Below are positions 16,730 to 25,391 of a DNA stretch of 60,687 nucleotides, in pieces. The notes below the pieces were generated by a model. That model worked only from the letters and a program-made list of their open reading frames with translations. It searched no databases and was not told where the DNA came from. Both the position numbers and the translations under genes were made by a program. The stretch lies in NCBI RefSeq assembly GCF_902497895.1, contig NZ_CABVHQ010000036.1, positions 1-60,687 on the forward strand. The letters run 5' to 3'. Origin of the DNA: Pseudomonas fluorescens. Lineage in GTDB: Bacteria > Pseudomonadota > Gammaproteobacteria > Pseudomonadales > Pseudomonadaceae. Position 1 is the first letter of the stretch. Each line of letters begins with the position of its first letter.

Positions 16730-17017
16730 ATGCGCACACTAAATCGCTTGCTGCTGGCCAGCTTGTTTGCAATCACTCCATTGGCAGTGATGGCGGCGGA
16801 TGATGCGCCTTCAGCGGACCCGGATGTAACCATCCGCACCGAAGGCGACAAGACCATTCAGGAGTACCGTCAAAACGGTTTCCTGTATGCCATCAAGATC
16901 ACTCCGAAGGTCGGTAAACCGTACTTCCTGGTGCGCGCCGATGGCTCCGATGGCAACTTTATCCGCTCGGACGAGCCGGATATGCTGATTCCGTCGTGGA
17001 AAATTTTCGAGTGGTAG
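16730..17017 (+). CDS. DUF2782 small periplasmic protein
   Basis: 95 residues with a clean signal peptide (MRTLNRLLLASLFAITPLAVMA), followed by a compact domain with EYRQNGFLYAIKITP and KPYFLVRADG, ending IPSWKIFEW. This is the conserved Pseudomonas DUF2782 protein found between polA and thrB (PA5494). Its function is unknown. The stop is 61 bases before thrB, so the two may share a transcript. Confidence 0.85.
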   Translation: MRTLNRLLLASLFAITPLAVMAADDAPSADPDVTIRTEGDKTIQEYRQNGFLYAIKITPKVGKPYFLVRADGSDGNFIRSDEPDMLIPSWKIFEW

Positions 17018-17078
17018 GTCGTTCTTAACTTTAATCGGCGTTGGCTGGATCGCGGCGCCCGTACTGGCAGTTTTAACC

Positions 17079-18029
17079 ATGTCTGTGTTTACCCCCCTGG
17101 CTCGGCCCGAGCTGGAAACCTTTCTCGCCCCTTACGGGCTCGGCCGCCTGCTTGACTTCCAGGGGATTGCCGCTGGTAGTGAAAACACCAATTTCTTCAT
17201 CAGCCTTGAGCAGGGTGAGTTTGTCCTGACCCTGGTGGAGCGCGGCCCGGTCCAGGAAATGCCGTTCTTCATCGAATTGCTCGACGTGCTGCATGACGCC
17301 GATCTGCCGGTGCCTTATGCGCTGCGCACGACAGACGGAGAAGCCTTGCGCGAACTCGCCGGCAAACCGGCGCTGCTGCAACCGCGACTGGCCGGCAAGC
17401 ACATCAAAGAGGCGAACGCCCAGCACTGCGCGCAGGTGGGTGAGTTGCTCGGTCATCTGCACTTGGCGACCTTGGGTAAAGTCCTCGAGCGCAAGACCGA
17501 TCGCGGTCTGGACTGGATGCAGGACGAAGGTGCGCAGTTGATGCCAAAGCTGAATCCGGAGCAACGTGGCCTGCTGCAAGGCGCTCTGGATGAGTTCGAC
17601 CAGTGCAAGGAAAAAATCCTCGCGCTGCCACGGGCCAATATCCACGCCGATCTGTTTCGCGATAATACGATGTTCGAAGGCACGCACCTGACCGGCCTGA
17701 TCGACTTCTACAACGCCTGTTCAGGACCGATGCTCTACGACGTGGCAATCGCCTTGAATGACTGGTGTTCGGATGAAACCGGGCGGATCGACGGACCGCG
17801 TGCGCGGGCCTTGCTGGGTGCTTACGCAACATTGCGGCCCTTTACCGCGGCCGAAGCCGAGTTGTGGCCGACGATGTTGCGGGTGGCCTGTGTGCGTTTC
17901 TGGTTGTCACGACTGATCGCCGCCGAATCCTTTGCCGGGCAAGACGTGCTGATTCACGACCCTATGGAGTTTCAGCAGCGTCTGGTGCAACGCCAGACAA
18001 TCTGTACGCCATTGCCATTCGCGCTGTAA
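17079..18029 (+). CDS. thrB: Homoserine kinase ThrB (APH-fold type)
   Basis: 316 residues. The N-lobe contains GSENTNFF and the C-lobe the phosphotransferase signature NIHADLFRDNTMF (catalytic Asp) and LIDFYNACSGP (metal-binding Asp). These define the aminoglycoside-phosphotransferase-like homoserine kinase of pseudomonads, not the GHMP-kinase form of enterics. It phosphorylates L-homoserine in threonine synthesis. thrB here is convergent with a HAD gene instead of being followed by the nrdJ and znu genes as in PAO1. Confidence 0.94.
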   Translation: MSVFTPLARPELETFLAPYGLGRLLDFQGIAAGSENTNFFISLEQGEFVLTLVERGPVQEMPFFIELLDVLHDADLPVPYALRTTDGEALRELAGKPALLQPRLAGKHIKEANAQHCAQVGELLGHLHLATLGKVLERKTDRGLDWMQDEGAQLMPKLNPEQRGLLQGALDEFDQCKEKILALPRANIHADLFRDNTMFEGTHLTGLIDFYNACSGPMLYDVAIALNDWCSDETGRIDGPRARALLGAYATLRPFTAAEAELWPTMLRVACVRFWLSRLIAAESFAGQDVLIHDPMEFQQRLVQRQTICTPLPFAL

Positions 18030-18040
18030 GCGCCATTGTG

Positions 18041-18086
18041 GACAAGCCTCGCGCCGGCAATTGACCTGGCGGGTGCGAAGCTTGTC
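18041..18086. other. Imperfect hairpin between convergent thrB and HAD genes
   Basis: GACAAGC at 18041 pairs with GCTTGTC ending at 18086, and inside it TCGC pairs with GCGA and GCC with GGC. The structure fills most of the 72-base gap between two convergent stops. It has no T-run; it could end both transcripts or protect their 3' ends. Confidence 0.45.
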
Positions 18087-18101
18087 GATGAACGGATTTG
18101 A

Positions 18102-18752
18102 TCAGCGTTGCAAAAACGCCTGATGCAACTCGCTCAGCGATTCGAAGTGATACGCCGGTTGCTCGGCGCTCAACTCTTCCCGGCTGCCAAAGCCATAGCC
18201 CACCGCTGCCGCATCCAGTCCGTTGAGTCGGGCGCCCATCAGGTCGTGTTTGCGGTCGCCGATCATCAAGGTATCCCTTGGATCGAGGCCTTCTTCGGCC
18301 AGTAGATGGCGGATCAGCTCGACTTTGTCGGTGCGGGTACCGTCCAGTTCGCTGCCGTAGATCACTTTGAAGTGCTTGGCGAAGTCGAAGTGCCGGGCAA
18401 TTTCCCGCGCAAACACCCAGGGTTTCGAGGTGGCGATGTATAACTGCCGCCCTTGCCCACTGAGGGTTTCCAGTAGTGGCGTGACGCCATCGAACACGCG
18501 TTTTTCATACAATCCGGTAACCTTGAAACGCTCGCGATAGAAATTCACCGCTTCCCAGGCCCTGGCTTCGTCGAAGTCATAGAACTGCATGAAGGCTTGC
18601 AGCAGCGGCGGGCCGATAAAGTGTTCAAGTCTGGTCAGGTCCGGCTCATCAATCCCCAGTTTGCTCAGCGCAAACTGGATTGAACGGGTAATGCCTTCGC
18701 GAGGGTCAGTCAGGGTGCCATCAAGGTCGAACAAAACACTTTGGTAATGCAT
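18102..18752 (-). CDS. HAD-family hydrolase (phosphoglycolate phosphatase/5'-nucleotidase-like)
   Basis: 216 residues with all HAD motifs: motif I FDLDGTLTD (Asp9, Asp11), a helical cap domain (about 18–85), motif II IATSKP, the lysine in motif III (TDKVELI) and motif IV MIGDRKHDLMGA. A ribosome site (AGGAA) precedes the ATG. It is a cytoplasmic phosphatase for a small phosphate ester; similar proteins are annotated as Gph or as nucleotidases, and the substrate cannot be decided here. It matches PA0065, which also lies beside the gamma carbonic anhydrase and prlC. Confidence 0.88.
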   Translation of the reverse strand: MHYQSVLFDLDGTLTDPREGITRSIQFALSKLGIDEPDLTRLEHFIGPPLLQAFMQFYDFDEARAWEAVNFYRERFKVTGLYEKRVFDGVTPLLETLSGQGRQLYIATSKPWVFAREIARHFDFAKHFKVIYGSELDGTRTDKVELIRHLLAEEGLDPRDTLMIGDRKHDLMGARLNGLDAAAVGYGFGSREELSAEQPAYHFESLSELHQAFLQR

Positions 18753-18780
18753 GGTGATTCCTGAGTAAATGGCGCAGCGT

Positions 18781-19326
18781 TCAAGCCTGGTCGTAGCCTT
18801 CGGCCAGATGCAGATCCTTGAGCTTCACGTAATTGGCCGCGCTGTAGGTGAAAAAGGCCTGTTCCTTGTCAGTCAGCGCCCGGATTTGCTTGACCGGGCT
18901 GCCCACATAGAGAAAACCACTGTCCAGACGTTTGCCCGGTGGCACCAGACTGCCAGCGCCGATGATGACATCGTCCTCCACCACCGCGCCGTCCATGACA
19001 ATGCTGCCCATGCCAATCAGGATTCGGCTGCCGACCGTGCAACCGTGGAGCATCACTTTGTGGGCAATGGTCACGTCGTCACCGATCAGCAACGGGAAGC
19101 CGTTCGGGTTGAAGGGGCCGGCGTGGGTGATATGTAACACGCAGCCGTCCTGCACGCTGGTGCGCTCGCCGATGCGGATGTGGTGCATGTCGCCGCGGAT
19201 CACCGTCAGCGGCCAGACCGAGCTGTCAGCGCCGATTTCAACGTCGCCGATGACCACCGCCGAGCTGTCGACAAAGGCCCGCTCGCCGAGTATAGGGGTG
19301 TGGTTCTGGTAGGTGCGAATGGCCAA
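18781..19326 (-). CDS. Gamma-class carbonic anhydrase family protein
   Basis: 181 residues from a TTG start at 19326, giving (M)AIRTYQNHTPILGERAF; GAGG lies nine bases upstream. An ATG at 19347 would add seven residues but has no ribosome site. The protein is a left-handed beta-helix (repeats such as SSAVVIGDVEIGADSSVW) with histidines in the zinc positions (RGDMHHIRIG, VLHITHAG, IAHKVMLHGC). Members are zinc or iron trimers, some with carbonic anhydrase activity and many unproven. The HAD gene follows it by 28 bases. Confidence 0.88.
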   Translation of the reverse strand: MAIRTYQNHTPILGERAFVDSSAVVIGDVEIGADSSVWPLTVIRGDMHHIRIGERTSVQDGCVLHITHAGPFNPNGFPLLIGDDVTIAHKVMLHGCTVGSRILIGMGSIVMDGAVVEDDVIIGAGSLVPPGKRLDSGFLYVGSPVKQIRALTDKEQAFFTYSAANYVKLKDLHLAEGYDQA

Positions 19327-19429
19327 GCTGGATTCCCTCTGTGACATTTATTAATGGAGCTGATAGCTGCAGTAAGTGTCGATTGTAATTAAGATGGCCC
19401 GATGTTTCTTCCAGCCAAGGTGCCAAACC

Positions 19430-21481
19430 GTGAGCGTGAACAACCCTCTTCTGCAGCCCTACGACTTGCCGCCGTTCTCGGCGATCCGTGCCGAGCACGT
19501 GCAACCGGCCATCGAACAGATCCTCGCTGACAACCGCGCCGCCATCGCCGGCATCCTCGAAAGCCACGGCCAACAGCCTGACTGGGCTGGCCTGGTACTG
19601 GCCATGGATGAACTCAACGATCGCCTGGGCGCTGCCTGGAGCCCGGTCAGCCACCTGAACGCCGTGTGCAACAGTCCTGAGCTGCGTGAAGCTTATGAGG
19701 CCTGCCTGCCGGCCTTGAGTGCCTATGCCACTGAGTTGGGCCAGAACCGCGAGCTGTTCCAGGCCTTCGAAGCCTTGGCCAATAGCCCGCAATCCGCTGA
19801 GTTCGAGATTGCGCAAAAAACCATTCTGGAACACGCCCTGCGCGATTTCCGTCTGTCGGGTATTGATTTGCCCGAGGCGCAACAAAAGCGTTACGCCGAA
19901 GTGCAGAGCAAACTCTCCGAACTGGGCAGCCGCTTCTCCAATCAATTGCTCGATGCCACCCAGGCCTGGACCAAACACGTCACCGACGAAGCGGCCCTGA
20001 CCGGTCTGACCGACTCGGCCAAGGCGCAAATGGCGGCTGCGGCCCAGGCCAAAGGCCTGGATGGCTGGCTGATCAGTCTGGAATTCCCGAGCTATTTTGC
20101 CGTGATGACCTACGCCCAGGACCGTGCGCTACGCGAAGAAGTCTACGCCGCCTACTGCACCCGTGCGTCGGACCAGGGCCCGAACGCCGGTCAGAACGAC
20201 AACGGCCCGGTAATGGAAGAAATTCTCGACCTGCGTCAGGAGCTGGCGCAACTGTTGGGTTTCGCCAGTTTCTCGCAGCTGAGCCTGGCGACCAAGATGG
20301 CCGAATCCAGCGATCAGGTGCTGAGCTTCCTGCGCGATCTGGCCAAACGCAGCAAACCGTTCGCCGCGTTGGACCTGGAACAACTCAAGGCCTACGCCGC
20401 CGAGCAAGGCTGCCCGGACCTGCAAAGCTGGGACAGCGGTTTCTACGGCGAGAAACTCCGGGAACAGCGTTACAGCGTGGCCCAGGAAGCACTGCGCGCC
20501 TACTTCCCGATCGACAAGGTACTGAGCGGCTTGTTCGCCATCGTTCAGCGTCTGTACGGCATCGAGATCGCCGAGCTGAAAGGCTTCGACACCTGGCACC
20601 CGGATGTTCGGCTGTTTGAAATCAAGGAAAACGGCCAGCACGTCGGGCGTTTCTTCTTCGACCTGTATGCCCGCGCCAACAAACGCGGCGGTGCCTGGAT
20701 GGACGGTGCACGCGATCGTCGACGTACCGCCGAAGGCGTGCTGCAAAGCCCGGTGGCGAATCTGGTGTGCAACTTCACCCCGGCAGACAGCGGCAAACCA
20801 GCCCTGTTGACCCACGATGAAGTTACCACCCTGTTCCACGAGTTCGGTCACGGCCTGCACCACCTGCTGACCCGCGTCGAGTATTCCGGGGTGTCCGGTA
20901 TCAATGGCGTGGCCTGGGATGCGGTGGAGTTGCCGAGCCAGTTCATGGAGAACTGGTGCTGGGAGCCGGAAGGCCTGGCGCTGATTTCCGGTCACTACGA
21001 AACCGGTGAGCCGCTACCCCAGGACCTGCTGGAAAAAATGCTGGCGGCGAAGAACTTCCAGTCCGGCCTGATGATGGTTCGCCAACTGGAGTTCTCGTTG
21101 TTCGACTTCGAGCTGCATGCCACTCACGGTGACGGCCGTAGCGTAGCGCAGGTGCTCGAAGGTATACGTGACGAGGTCTCGGTCATGCGTCCGCCAGCCT
21201 ACAACCGTTTTCCCAACAGCTTTGCGCATATCTTCGCCGGCGGTTATGCGGCGGGTTACTACAGCTACAAATGGGCCGAAGTGCTGTCGGCTGACGCTTT
21301 TTCGAGGTTCGAGGAAGAAGGCGTGTTCAACGCCGAGACCGGTCGTGCGTTCCGTGAAGCGATTCTGGCCCGCGGTGGTTCTCAGGAGCCGATGGTGCTG
21401 TTCGTCGATTTCCGCGGACGTGCACCGTCAATTGACGCACTCTTGCGCCACAGCGGCCTGACTGAGGTCGCGGCAGCATGA
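19430..21481 (+). CDS. prlC: Oligopeptidase A (M3 metallopeptidase)
   Basis: 683 residues from a GTG start at 19430 ((M)SVNNPLLQPYDLPPFSAI), with AAGG upstream; the frame continues upstream but without similarity. The zinc site is HEFGHGLHHLL, with His470, Glu471, His474 and the third ligand in the following helix (ELPSQFMENW region). M3 oligopeptidases degrade short peptides, including cleaved signal peptides, in the cytoplasm. The gene overlaps the next by four bases (ATGA). Confidence 0.95.
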   Translation: MSVNNPLLQPYDLPPFSAIRAEHVQPAIEQILADNRAAIAGILESHGQQPDWAGLVLAMDELNDRLGAAWSPVSHLNAVCNSPELREAYEACLPALSAYATELGQNRELFQAFEALANSPQSAEFEIAQKTILEHALRDFRLSGIDLPEAQQKRYAEVQSKLSELGSRFSNQLLDATQAWTKHVTDEAALTGLTDSAKAQMAAAAQAKGLDGWLISLEFPSYFAVMTYAQDRALREEVYAAYCTRASDQGPNAGQNDNGPVMEEILDLRQELAQLLGFASFSQLSLATKMAESSDQVLSFLRDLAKRSKPFAALDLEQLKAYAAEQGCPDLQSWDSGFYGEKLREQRYSVAQEALRAYFPIDKVLSGLFAIVQRLYGIEIAELKGFDTWHPDVRLFEIKENGQHVGRFFFDLYARANKRGGAWMDGARDRRRTAEGVLQSPVANLVCNFTPADSGKPALLTHDEVTTLFHEFGHGLHHLLTRVEYSGVSGINGVAWDAVELPSQFMENWCWEPEGLALISGHYETGEPLPQDLLEKMLAAKNFQSGLMMVRQLEFSLFDFELHATHGDGRSVAQVLEGIRDEVSVMRPPAYNRFPNSFAHIFAGGYAAGYYSYKWAEVLSADAFSRFEEEGVFNAETGRAFREAILARGGSQEPMVLFVDFRGRAPSIDALLRHSGLTEVAAA

Positions 21482-21768
21482 GTGATGAACCTGTGAGCAA
21501 AACCAAAAAACGCTTCATCGCCGGGGCCGTCTGCCCGGCATGCAGCGAGCCGGACAAGTTGATGATGTGGAGCGAAGACGACGTACCGCACCGCGAATGC
21601 GTGGCCTGCGGTTATTCCGACACGCTCAACGAGCAAGGACTGTCGGTGCCCAAGGAATTGGGTACCAGGGTCAATGTCTCGGCGTTGAAAGCGCCGGATG
21701 CAAAAGTCCAGGCAGTGCAGTTTTTTCCGAATCCGAAGTTGAAGAAAAAGCCTGACGATCAGCACTGA
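21478..21768 (+). CDS. YheV-like zinc-ribbon protein
   Basis: 96 residues with two zinc knuckles, VCPACSEPDKL and HRECVACGYSDTL, i.e. CxxC–x(n)–CxxC, followed by a basic tail ending KLKKKPDDQH. This matches the YheV family, which is regularly coupled to prlC as here by an ATGA overlap. The function is unknown; a zinc-ribbon role in binding nucleic acid or ribosomes is only inference. Confidence 0.88.
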   Translation: MSDEPVSKTKKRFIAGAVCPACSEPDKLMMWSEDDVPHRECVACGYSDTLNEQGLSVPKELGTRVNVSALKAPDAKVQAVQFFPNPKLKKKPDDQH

Positions 21769-21805
21769 ATCTCGACCGCGAAAGTTACCCTTCAAATACC
21801 GTCGA

Positions 21806-22447
21806 CTATTCAACGTCGGCGGTTTTGAACCAGCTTTTCATCGAGCAGATCGCGAACGGGCTGGTACTACAGGCTCCGCTGGCCAGCGCAGTGCGCAGTT
21901 TTTCGACGTCGGCCTGCATCATGTAGCGAATGCCATCCTTGAAGTGGCTGTTATCTCCAAATCCGCCTTGGGTCATTTCATTCAGGGCCTCCTCTTTAGT
22001 CCATCCCTGCACCACCACGCGGTGCATCGCGGCCATCAAGCCGGTGCGATCCGATCCATGTTTGCAGTGCATCAATACCGGGCCTTGGCTTTCGGCGGCC
22101 TGTATCGCGCGTACCGCGGCCAATACGTCGGCGTCATCGACGTGGTTGGTTCGATAAGGCAGTTGCACTTGGGTAATGCCGGGCGCCGATAACCAGCTTG
22201 AGTCCGATTCCGGCAAGAAGTTGATCACTGTTGCGACCTTGAGTGTCCTCAGCAAGGGGACTGCGCCTTCATCGGGTAAAGCACTACGGTAGAGTGTCGG
22301 TGACATCTGGTACAGGTTGTACTGAACTTCGATGGGCTGCGCCCATTCAGCGGGCCTCGACGTAGCTTTCTCGGCTTGAGCCGGTGCCGTCGCGAATATC
22401 ACCATGAAAGAAAGATACAAAGCAGGTAAGACGCGGATTTTCGACAT
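21806..22447 (-). CDS. TpbA-like periplasmic dual-specificity/tyrosine phosphatase
   Basis: 213 residues from the ATG at 22447, which gives a signal peptide MSKIRVLPALYLSFMVIFAT–APAQA; the longer frame lacks it. The catalytic loop is HCKHGSDRTG (Cys128, Arg134), with the acid Asp pair at 104–105 (VDDADV). The MSPTLYRSALP segment and overall layout resemble P. aeruginosa TpbA, which dephosphorylates the cyclase TpbB in the periplasm to lower c-di-GMP. No TpbB gene is in the window, so the substrate is unknown. Convergent with the prlC operon. Confidence 0.82.
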   Translation of the reverse strand: MSKIRVLPALYLSFMVIFATAPAQAEKATSRPAEWAQPIEVQYNLYQMSPTLYRSALPDEGAVPLLRTLKVATVINFLPESDSSWLSAPGITQVQLPYRTNHVDDADVLAAVRAIQAAESQGPVLMHCKHGSDRTGLMAAMHRVVVQGWTKEEALNEMTQGGFGDNSHFKDGIRYMMQADVEKLRTALASGACSTSPFAICSMKSWFKTADVE

Positions 22448-22659
22448 GCATGAGACGCCAGGCATGAGGAGGACCAATGGAGCGCAGTATTGACCCGAGC
22501 CGGTCAAAGACCTGTGAGGTGGAGGTCAAGAATTGTGAAGTATGGGGAAAAAGCGAATGGGTTGACTTACAGAATGATGATATGAAACCGACATCGGCCG
22601 ACACGCTTGGGTAAATAACGAAACACAATTGGTGGATGCCTGGTCTATATAAATAGATC

Positions 22660-22686
22660 CCCTGTGCGAAGAAACTTCGTACAGGG
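22660..22686 (-). terminator. Probable terminator of the 22726–23031 gene
   Basis: CCCTGTgCGAAG, loop AAA, CTTCGtACAGGG: a 12-position stem with one G–T mismatch. It lies 40 bases past the end of the minus-strand gene at 22726. The sequence after it on the minus strand (GATCTATTTATA) is AT-rich but not a pure T-run; on the plus strand TTAATGTCTTTTTT follows, so it may act in both directions. Confidence 0.55.
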
Positions 22687-22725
22687 TTAATGTCTTTTTT
22701 ATGTAAGCATGCGCCTAAAGGCTCA

Positions 22726-23031
22726 TCACGGATTGACAATGCTGGTATAAGCCACGGCCAACGCGAGAAGTTTGGCTTTATCCTCATTGTTGATAACACG
22801 ATTGCCGTCAACATCCGGTGCGGTGGCGCGGATGCTGAAGGAGCGGCCCCCATCCCGGGAGACGGCGGTTACGAAGGTAGAGTCGACAAGGATCTCGGTT
22901 TGCACCTGGTTTTCAGCATCCCAACCCAACTCTTTTCGCGCCAGTTGCATGGAAACTTGTGCTTCATTCGGATTGACTGTGGTGGGTGCCAGCAGTTGCA
23001 TGAAGATACCGCGCTGATTGAAAAATGACAT
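22726..23031 (-). CDS. Conserved hypothetical protein
   Basis: A 101-residue protein, MSFFNQRGIFMQLLAPTTVN..., with evenly mixed polar and hydrophobic residues, no membrane helix or signal peptide, and the segments VSMQLARKELGWDAE, DSTFVTAVSRDGGRSFSI and AKLLALAVAYTS. CAGG nine bases upstream favours the first ATG; a second ATG at codon 11 is possible. Codon use fits a real Pseudomonas gene. No family is recognised. It is a single-gene unit with its own hairpin, divergent from the LexA-controlled radical SAM gene. Confidence 0.6.
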   Translation of the reverse strand: MSFFNQRGIFMQLLAPTTVNPNEAQVSMQLARKELGWDAENQVQTEILVDSTFVTAVSRDGGRSFSIRATAPDVDGNRVINNEDKAKLLALAVAYTSIVNP

Positions 23032-23231
23032 TACTGAATACCTGTATGTTTATTTTAATGATGCGTGTGAGTAAAACTAACCATAGATACTCTTGGCGTC
23101 TGTGCAGACTTTATATGTGTCATCGTTTTTCTCCGAGCGACTGTCGCGGACTCGGACCTTCAGACATTCATATAATTTTTAGCACTTCTGAGGTGCCGAA
23201 CGGTGCTGGTCAGAATTCAGGTACTCGGATA

Positions 23232-23247
23232 CTGTATGTTCATACAG
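23232..23247 (+). promoter_or_regulatory. LexA box upstream of the radical SAM gene
   Basis: CTGTATGTTCATACAG is a near-perfect palindrome that fits the gamma-proteobacterial LexA pattern CTGT–N8–ACAG, including the A/T-flanked centre. It ends 19 bases before the ATG at 23267, so bound LexA would block transcription. PA0069, the likely ortholog, is listed among LexA-controlled genes of P. aeruginosa, to my recollection. Confidence 0.85.
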
Positions 23248-23266
23248 CTTTCGAGGTTCGTTCGAG

Positions 23267-24322
23267 ATGACTCCATTGCCCCCTCGCGGGCGCGGCACCG
23301 CAACCAATCCGCACAATCGCTTCGCGCCGAACCGCTCGGTCGCCGAGGACGACGGCTGGTATCAGGAAGTGCCCGAAACCCAAGGCACCGAAGTGCGCAT
23401 CGAGACGGCGAAAACCATCATCACGCGCAACACCTCGCCGGACCTGCCCTTTGATCGTTCGATCAATCCCTATCGTGGCTGCGAACACGGTTGTATCTAC
23501 TGCTACGCACGGCCCAGTCATGCCTACTGGGACCTGTCGCCGGGGCTGGATTTCGAGACCAAACTGATCGCCAAGACCAATGCTGGCGATGTACTGGAGC
23601 AGCAGCTCTCGAAGCGCGGCTACAAATGCGCGCCGATCAACCTCGGGTCCAATACCGACCCCTATCAACCGATCGAGCGCGAGCACAAAATCACTCGCCG
23701 AACCCTGGAGGTGCTGCTGCGCTATCGCCATCCGGTGACGATTATCACCAAGGGCTCGCTGATTCTTCGTGATCTGGATTTGCTCGCGGAACTGGCAAAA
23801 CAGCACCTGGTGGCCGTGATGATCAGCCTCACCTCTCTGGACGACAAACTCAAACGCATCCTTGAACCACGGGCCGCGGCGCCCAAGGCTCGGCTGCGGG
23901 CGATCCGGGTGATGCGGGAGGCGGGAATCCCGGTAGGAGTGCTGTGTTCGCCGATGATTCCGATGATCAACGACAGTGAACTGGAAAGCCTGCTCAACGA
24001 AGCCCACGCCGCAGGTGCACAAAGTGCAGCCTATATGATGCTGCGGCTGCCGCTGGAGGTCGCGCCGCTGTTTGAGGAATGGTTGGCCGCCCACTACCCG
24101 CAGCGCGCAGCCCACGTGTTGAGCCTGATTCGCCAAAGCCGTGGTGGTGAGCTGTACGACAGTCGCTTCGGCGCACGCATGCGGGGTGAAGGACCCTTTG
24201 CCGATTTGCTGGCGCAACGTTTTGCCAAAGCCATCAAACGGCTTGGGTTGAATCGACGAGAGGGTTTCAATCTCGATTGCGAGGCTTTTTGCCCGCCGGG
24301 CAGCCAGATGTCGCTGCTTTAG
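23267..24322 (+). CDS. PA0069-family radical SAM protein (SplB-like)
   Basis: 351 residues with the radical SAM cluster motif CEHGCIYC (Cys72, Cys76, Cys79) after NPYRG, then NLGSNTDPYQPIE, TKGSLILRDLDLL and VMISLTSLDDKL, typical of the Rv2578c/PA0069 branch related to spore photoproduct lyase. The basic N-terminus (PLPPRGRGTATNPHNRF) is family-typical. A 4Fe-4S cluster and SAM-derived radical are expected. The LexA box implies a role in the DNA-damage response, but the reaction is unknown. A direct pyrimidine-dimer repair role is speculation. Confidence 0.9.
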   Translation: MTPLPPRGRGTATNPHNRFAPNRSVAEDDGWYQEVPETQGTEVRIETAKTIITRNTSPDLPFDRSINPYRGCEHGCIYCYARPSHAYWDLSPGLDFETKLIAKTNAGDVLEQQLSKRGYKCAPINLGSNTDPYQPIEREHKITRRTLEVLLRYRHPVTIITKGSLILRDLDLLAELAKQHLVAVMISLTSLDDKLKRILEPRAAAPKARLRAIRVMREAGIPVGVLCSPMIPMINDSELESLLNEAHAAGAQSAAYMMLRLPLEVAPLFEEWLAAHYPQRAAHVLSLIRQSRGGELYDSRFGARMRGEGPFADLLAQRFAKAIKRLGLNRREGFNLDCEAFCPPGSQMSLL

Positions 24323-24567
24323 AGGGAATTGACCTATCGTTGAATAGTGTCCACGAAGGGGCGATTTATACGCTGGTCACTTTTTCCCCGACTTGGAACC
24401 GGCGTGCTAGAGCGCTTGATTCAGTTTGAGTTAAGTTTCGACAGTTACCTTGTTCATCGAGTGACCGGTTGGTCGCGGTTTGCGGGGGTGGATGTTTTTT
24501 ATTCAAACACTGGCCTCGTGCCGGATAAAACCGGAAAATTCCCTTAATCCGTCAAAGAGGATGAATC

Positions 24568-25299
24568 ATGAGTGACAAGGATAAACAGCCGTTGGCTGCG
24601 TCGGCTTCAACCCTCCCGGAGGCCGAAAGCGCCGATGCAGCGCTGCAGCATATCGTTGACGGCTTTTTGCATTTCCATCACGAGATTTTTCCGCAGCAGG
24701 AAGAACTCTTCAAAAAACTCGCCACGGCCCAACAGCCAAGGGCGATGTTCATCGCCTGTGCCGATTCGCGCATCGTTCCGGAATTGATCACCCAAAGCGC
24801 CCCTGGCGATCTGTTCGTGACCCGCAACGTGGGTAACGTGGTGCCGCCTTACGGGCAAATGAACGGAGGCGTATCCACCGCCATCGAGTACGCCGTCCTG
24901 GCGCTGGGCGTGCAGCACATCATCATTTGCGGGCACTCCGATTGTGGCGCGATGCGCGCGGTGCTCAATCCACAAAGCCTTGAAAAAATGCCCACGGTCA
25001 AAGCCTGGCTGCTCCATGCGGAAGTGGCCAAGACGATGGTGCAGGACAACTGTGATTGTGCTGACGAGGCAGAAAGCATGCATGTGCTGACCGAAGAAAA
25101 CGTCATTGCCCAGTTGCAGCACTTGCGCACTCACCCATCGGTGGCCTCGCGCATGGCCAAAGGTCAGCTGTTTATCCATGGCTGGGTCTACAACATCGAA
25201 ACCAGTCAAATCAAAGCCTACGACGCGGACCAGGGGTGTTTCCTGCCGCTGGATGGCAGCCATCCGATTCCCGTTGCGACGCCCAAAGCGCGCTTCTAG
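24568..25299 (+). CDS. Beta-class carbonic anhydrase (psCA1-like)
   Basis: 243 residues with beta-carbonic anhydrase zinc ligands and catalytic dyad: CADSR (Cys64, Asp66, Arg68) and CGHSDCGAM (His123, Cys126), plus FVTRNVGNVVPP. A ribosome site AGAGGA precedes the ATG. It interconverts CO2 and bicarbonate in the cytoplasm. It is followed after 92 bases by a SulP transporter, the same order as PA0102–PA0103, which suggests that CO2 hydration is linked to anion transport. Confidence 0.95.
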   Translation: MSDKDKQPLAASASTLPEAESADAALQHIVDGFLHFHHEIFPQQEELFKKLATAQQPRAMFIACADSRIVPELITQSAPGDLFVTRNVGNVVPPYGQMNGGVSTAIEYAVLALGVQHIIICGHSDCGAMRAVLNPQSLEKMPTVKAWLLHAEVAKTMVQDNCDCADEAESMHVLTEENVIAQLQHLRTHPSVASRMAKGQLFIHGWVYNIETSQIKAYDADQGCFLPLDGSHPIPVATPKARF

Positions 25300-25391
25300 A
25301 TCTTCCTAATTATCCTGCTGTGGTTTAGCCGTGGCTGCTGATTCAGCGGTCGGGCTTTGCCACGCCTGAAGAAAGCCTCGGGAGAGTCCTC

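Noticed and set aside
20129..20995. 288-codon frame antisense to prlC
   Set aside because: Shadow frame; prlC has an intact HEFGH zinc site and normal length.
24323..24567. Possible small gene (24347–24547) before the beta-carbonic anhydrase
   Set aside because: No ribosome site or recognisable family; the gap is better seen as promoter and leader.
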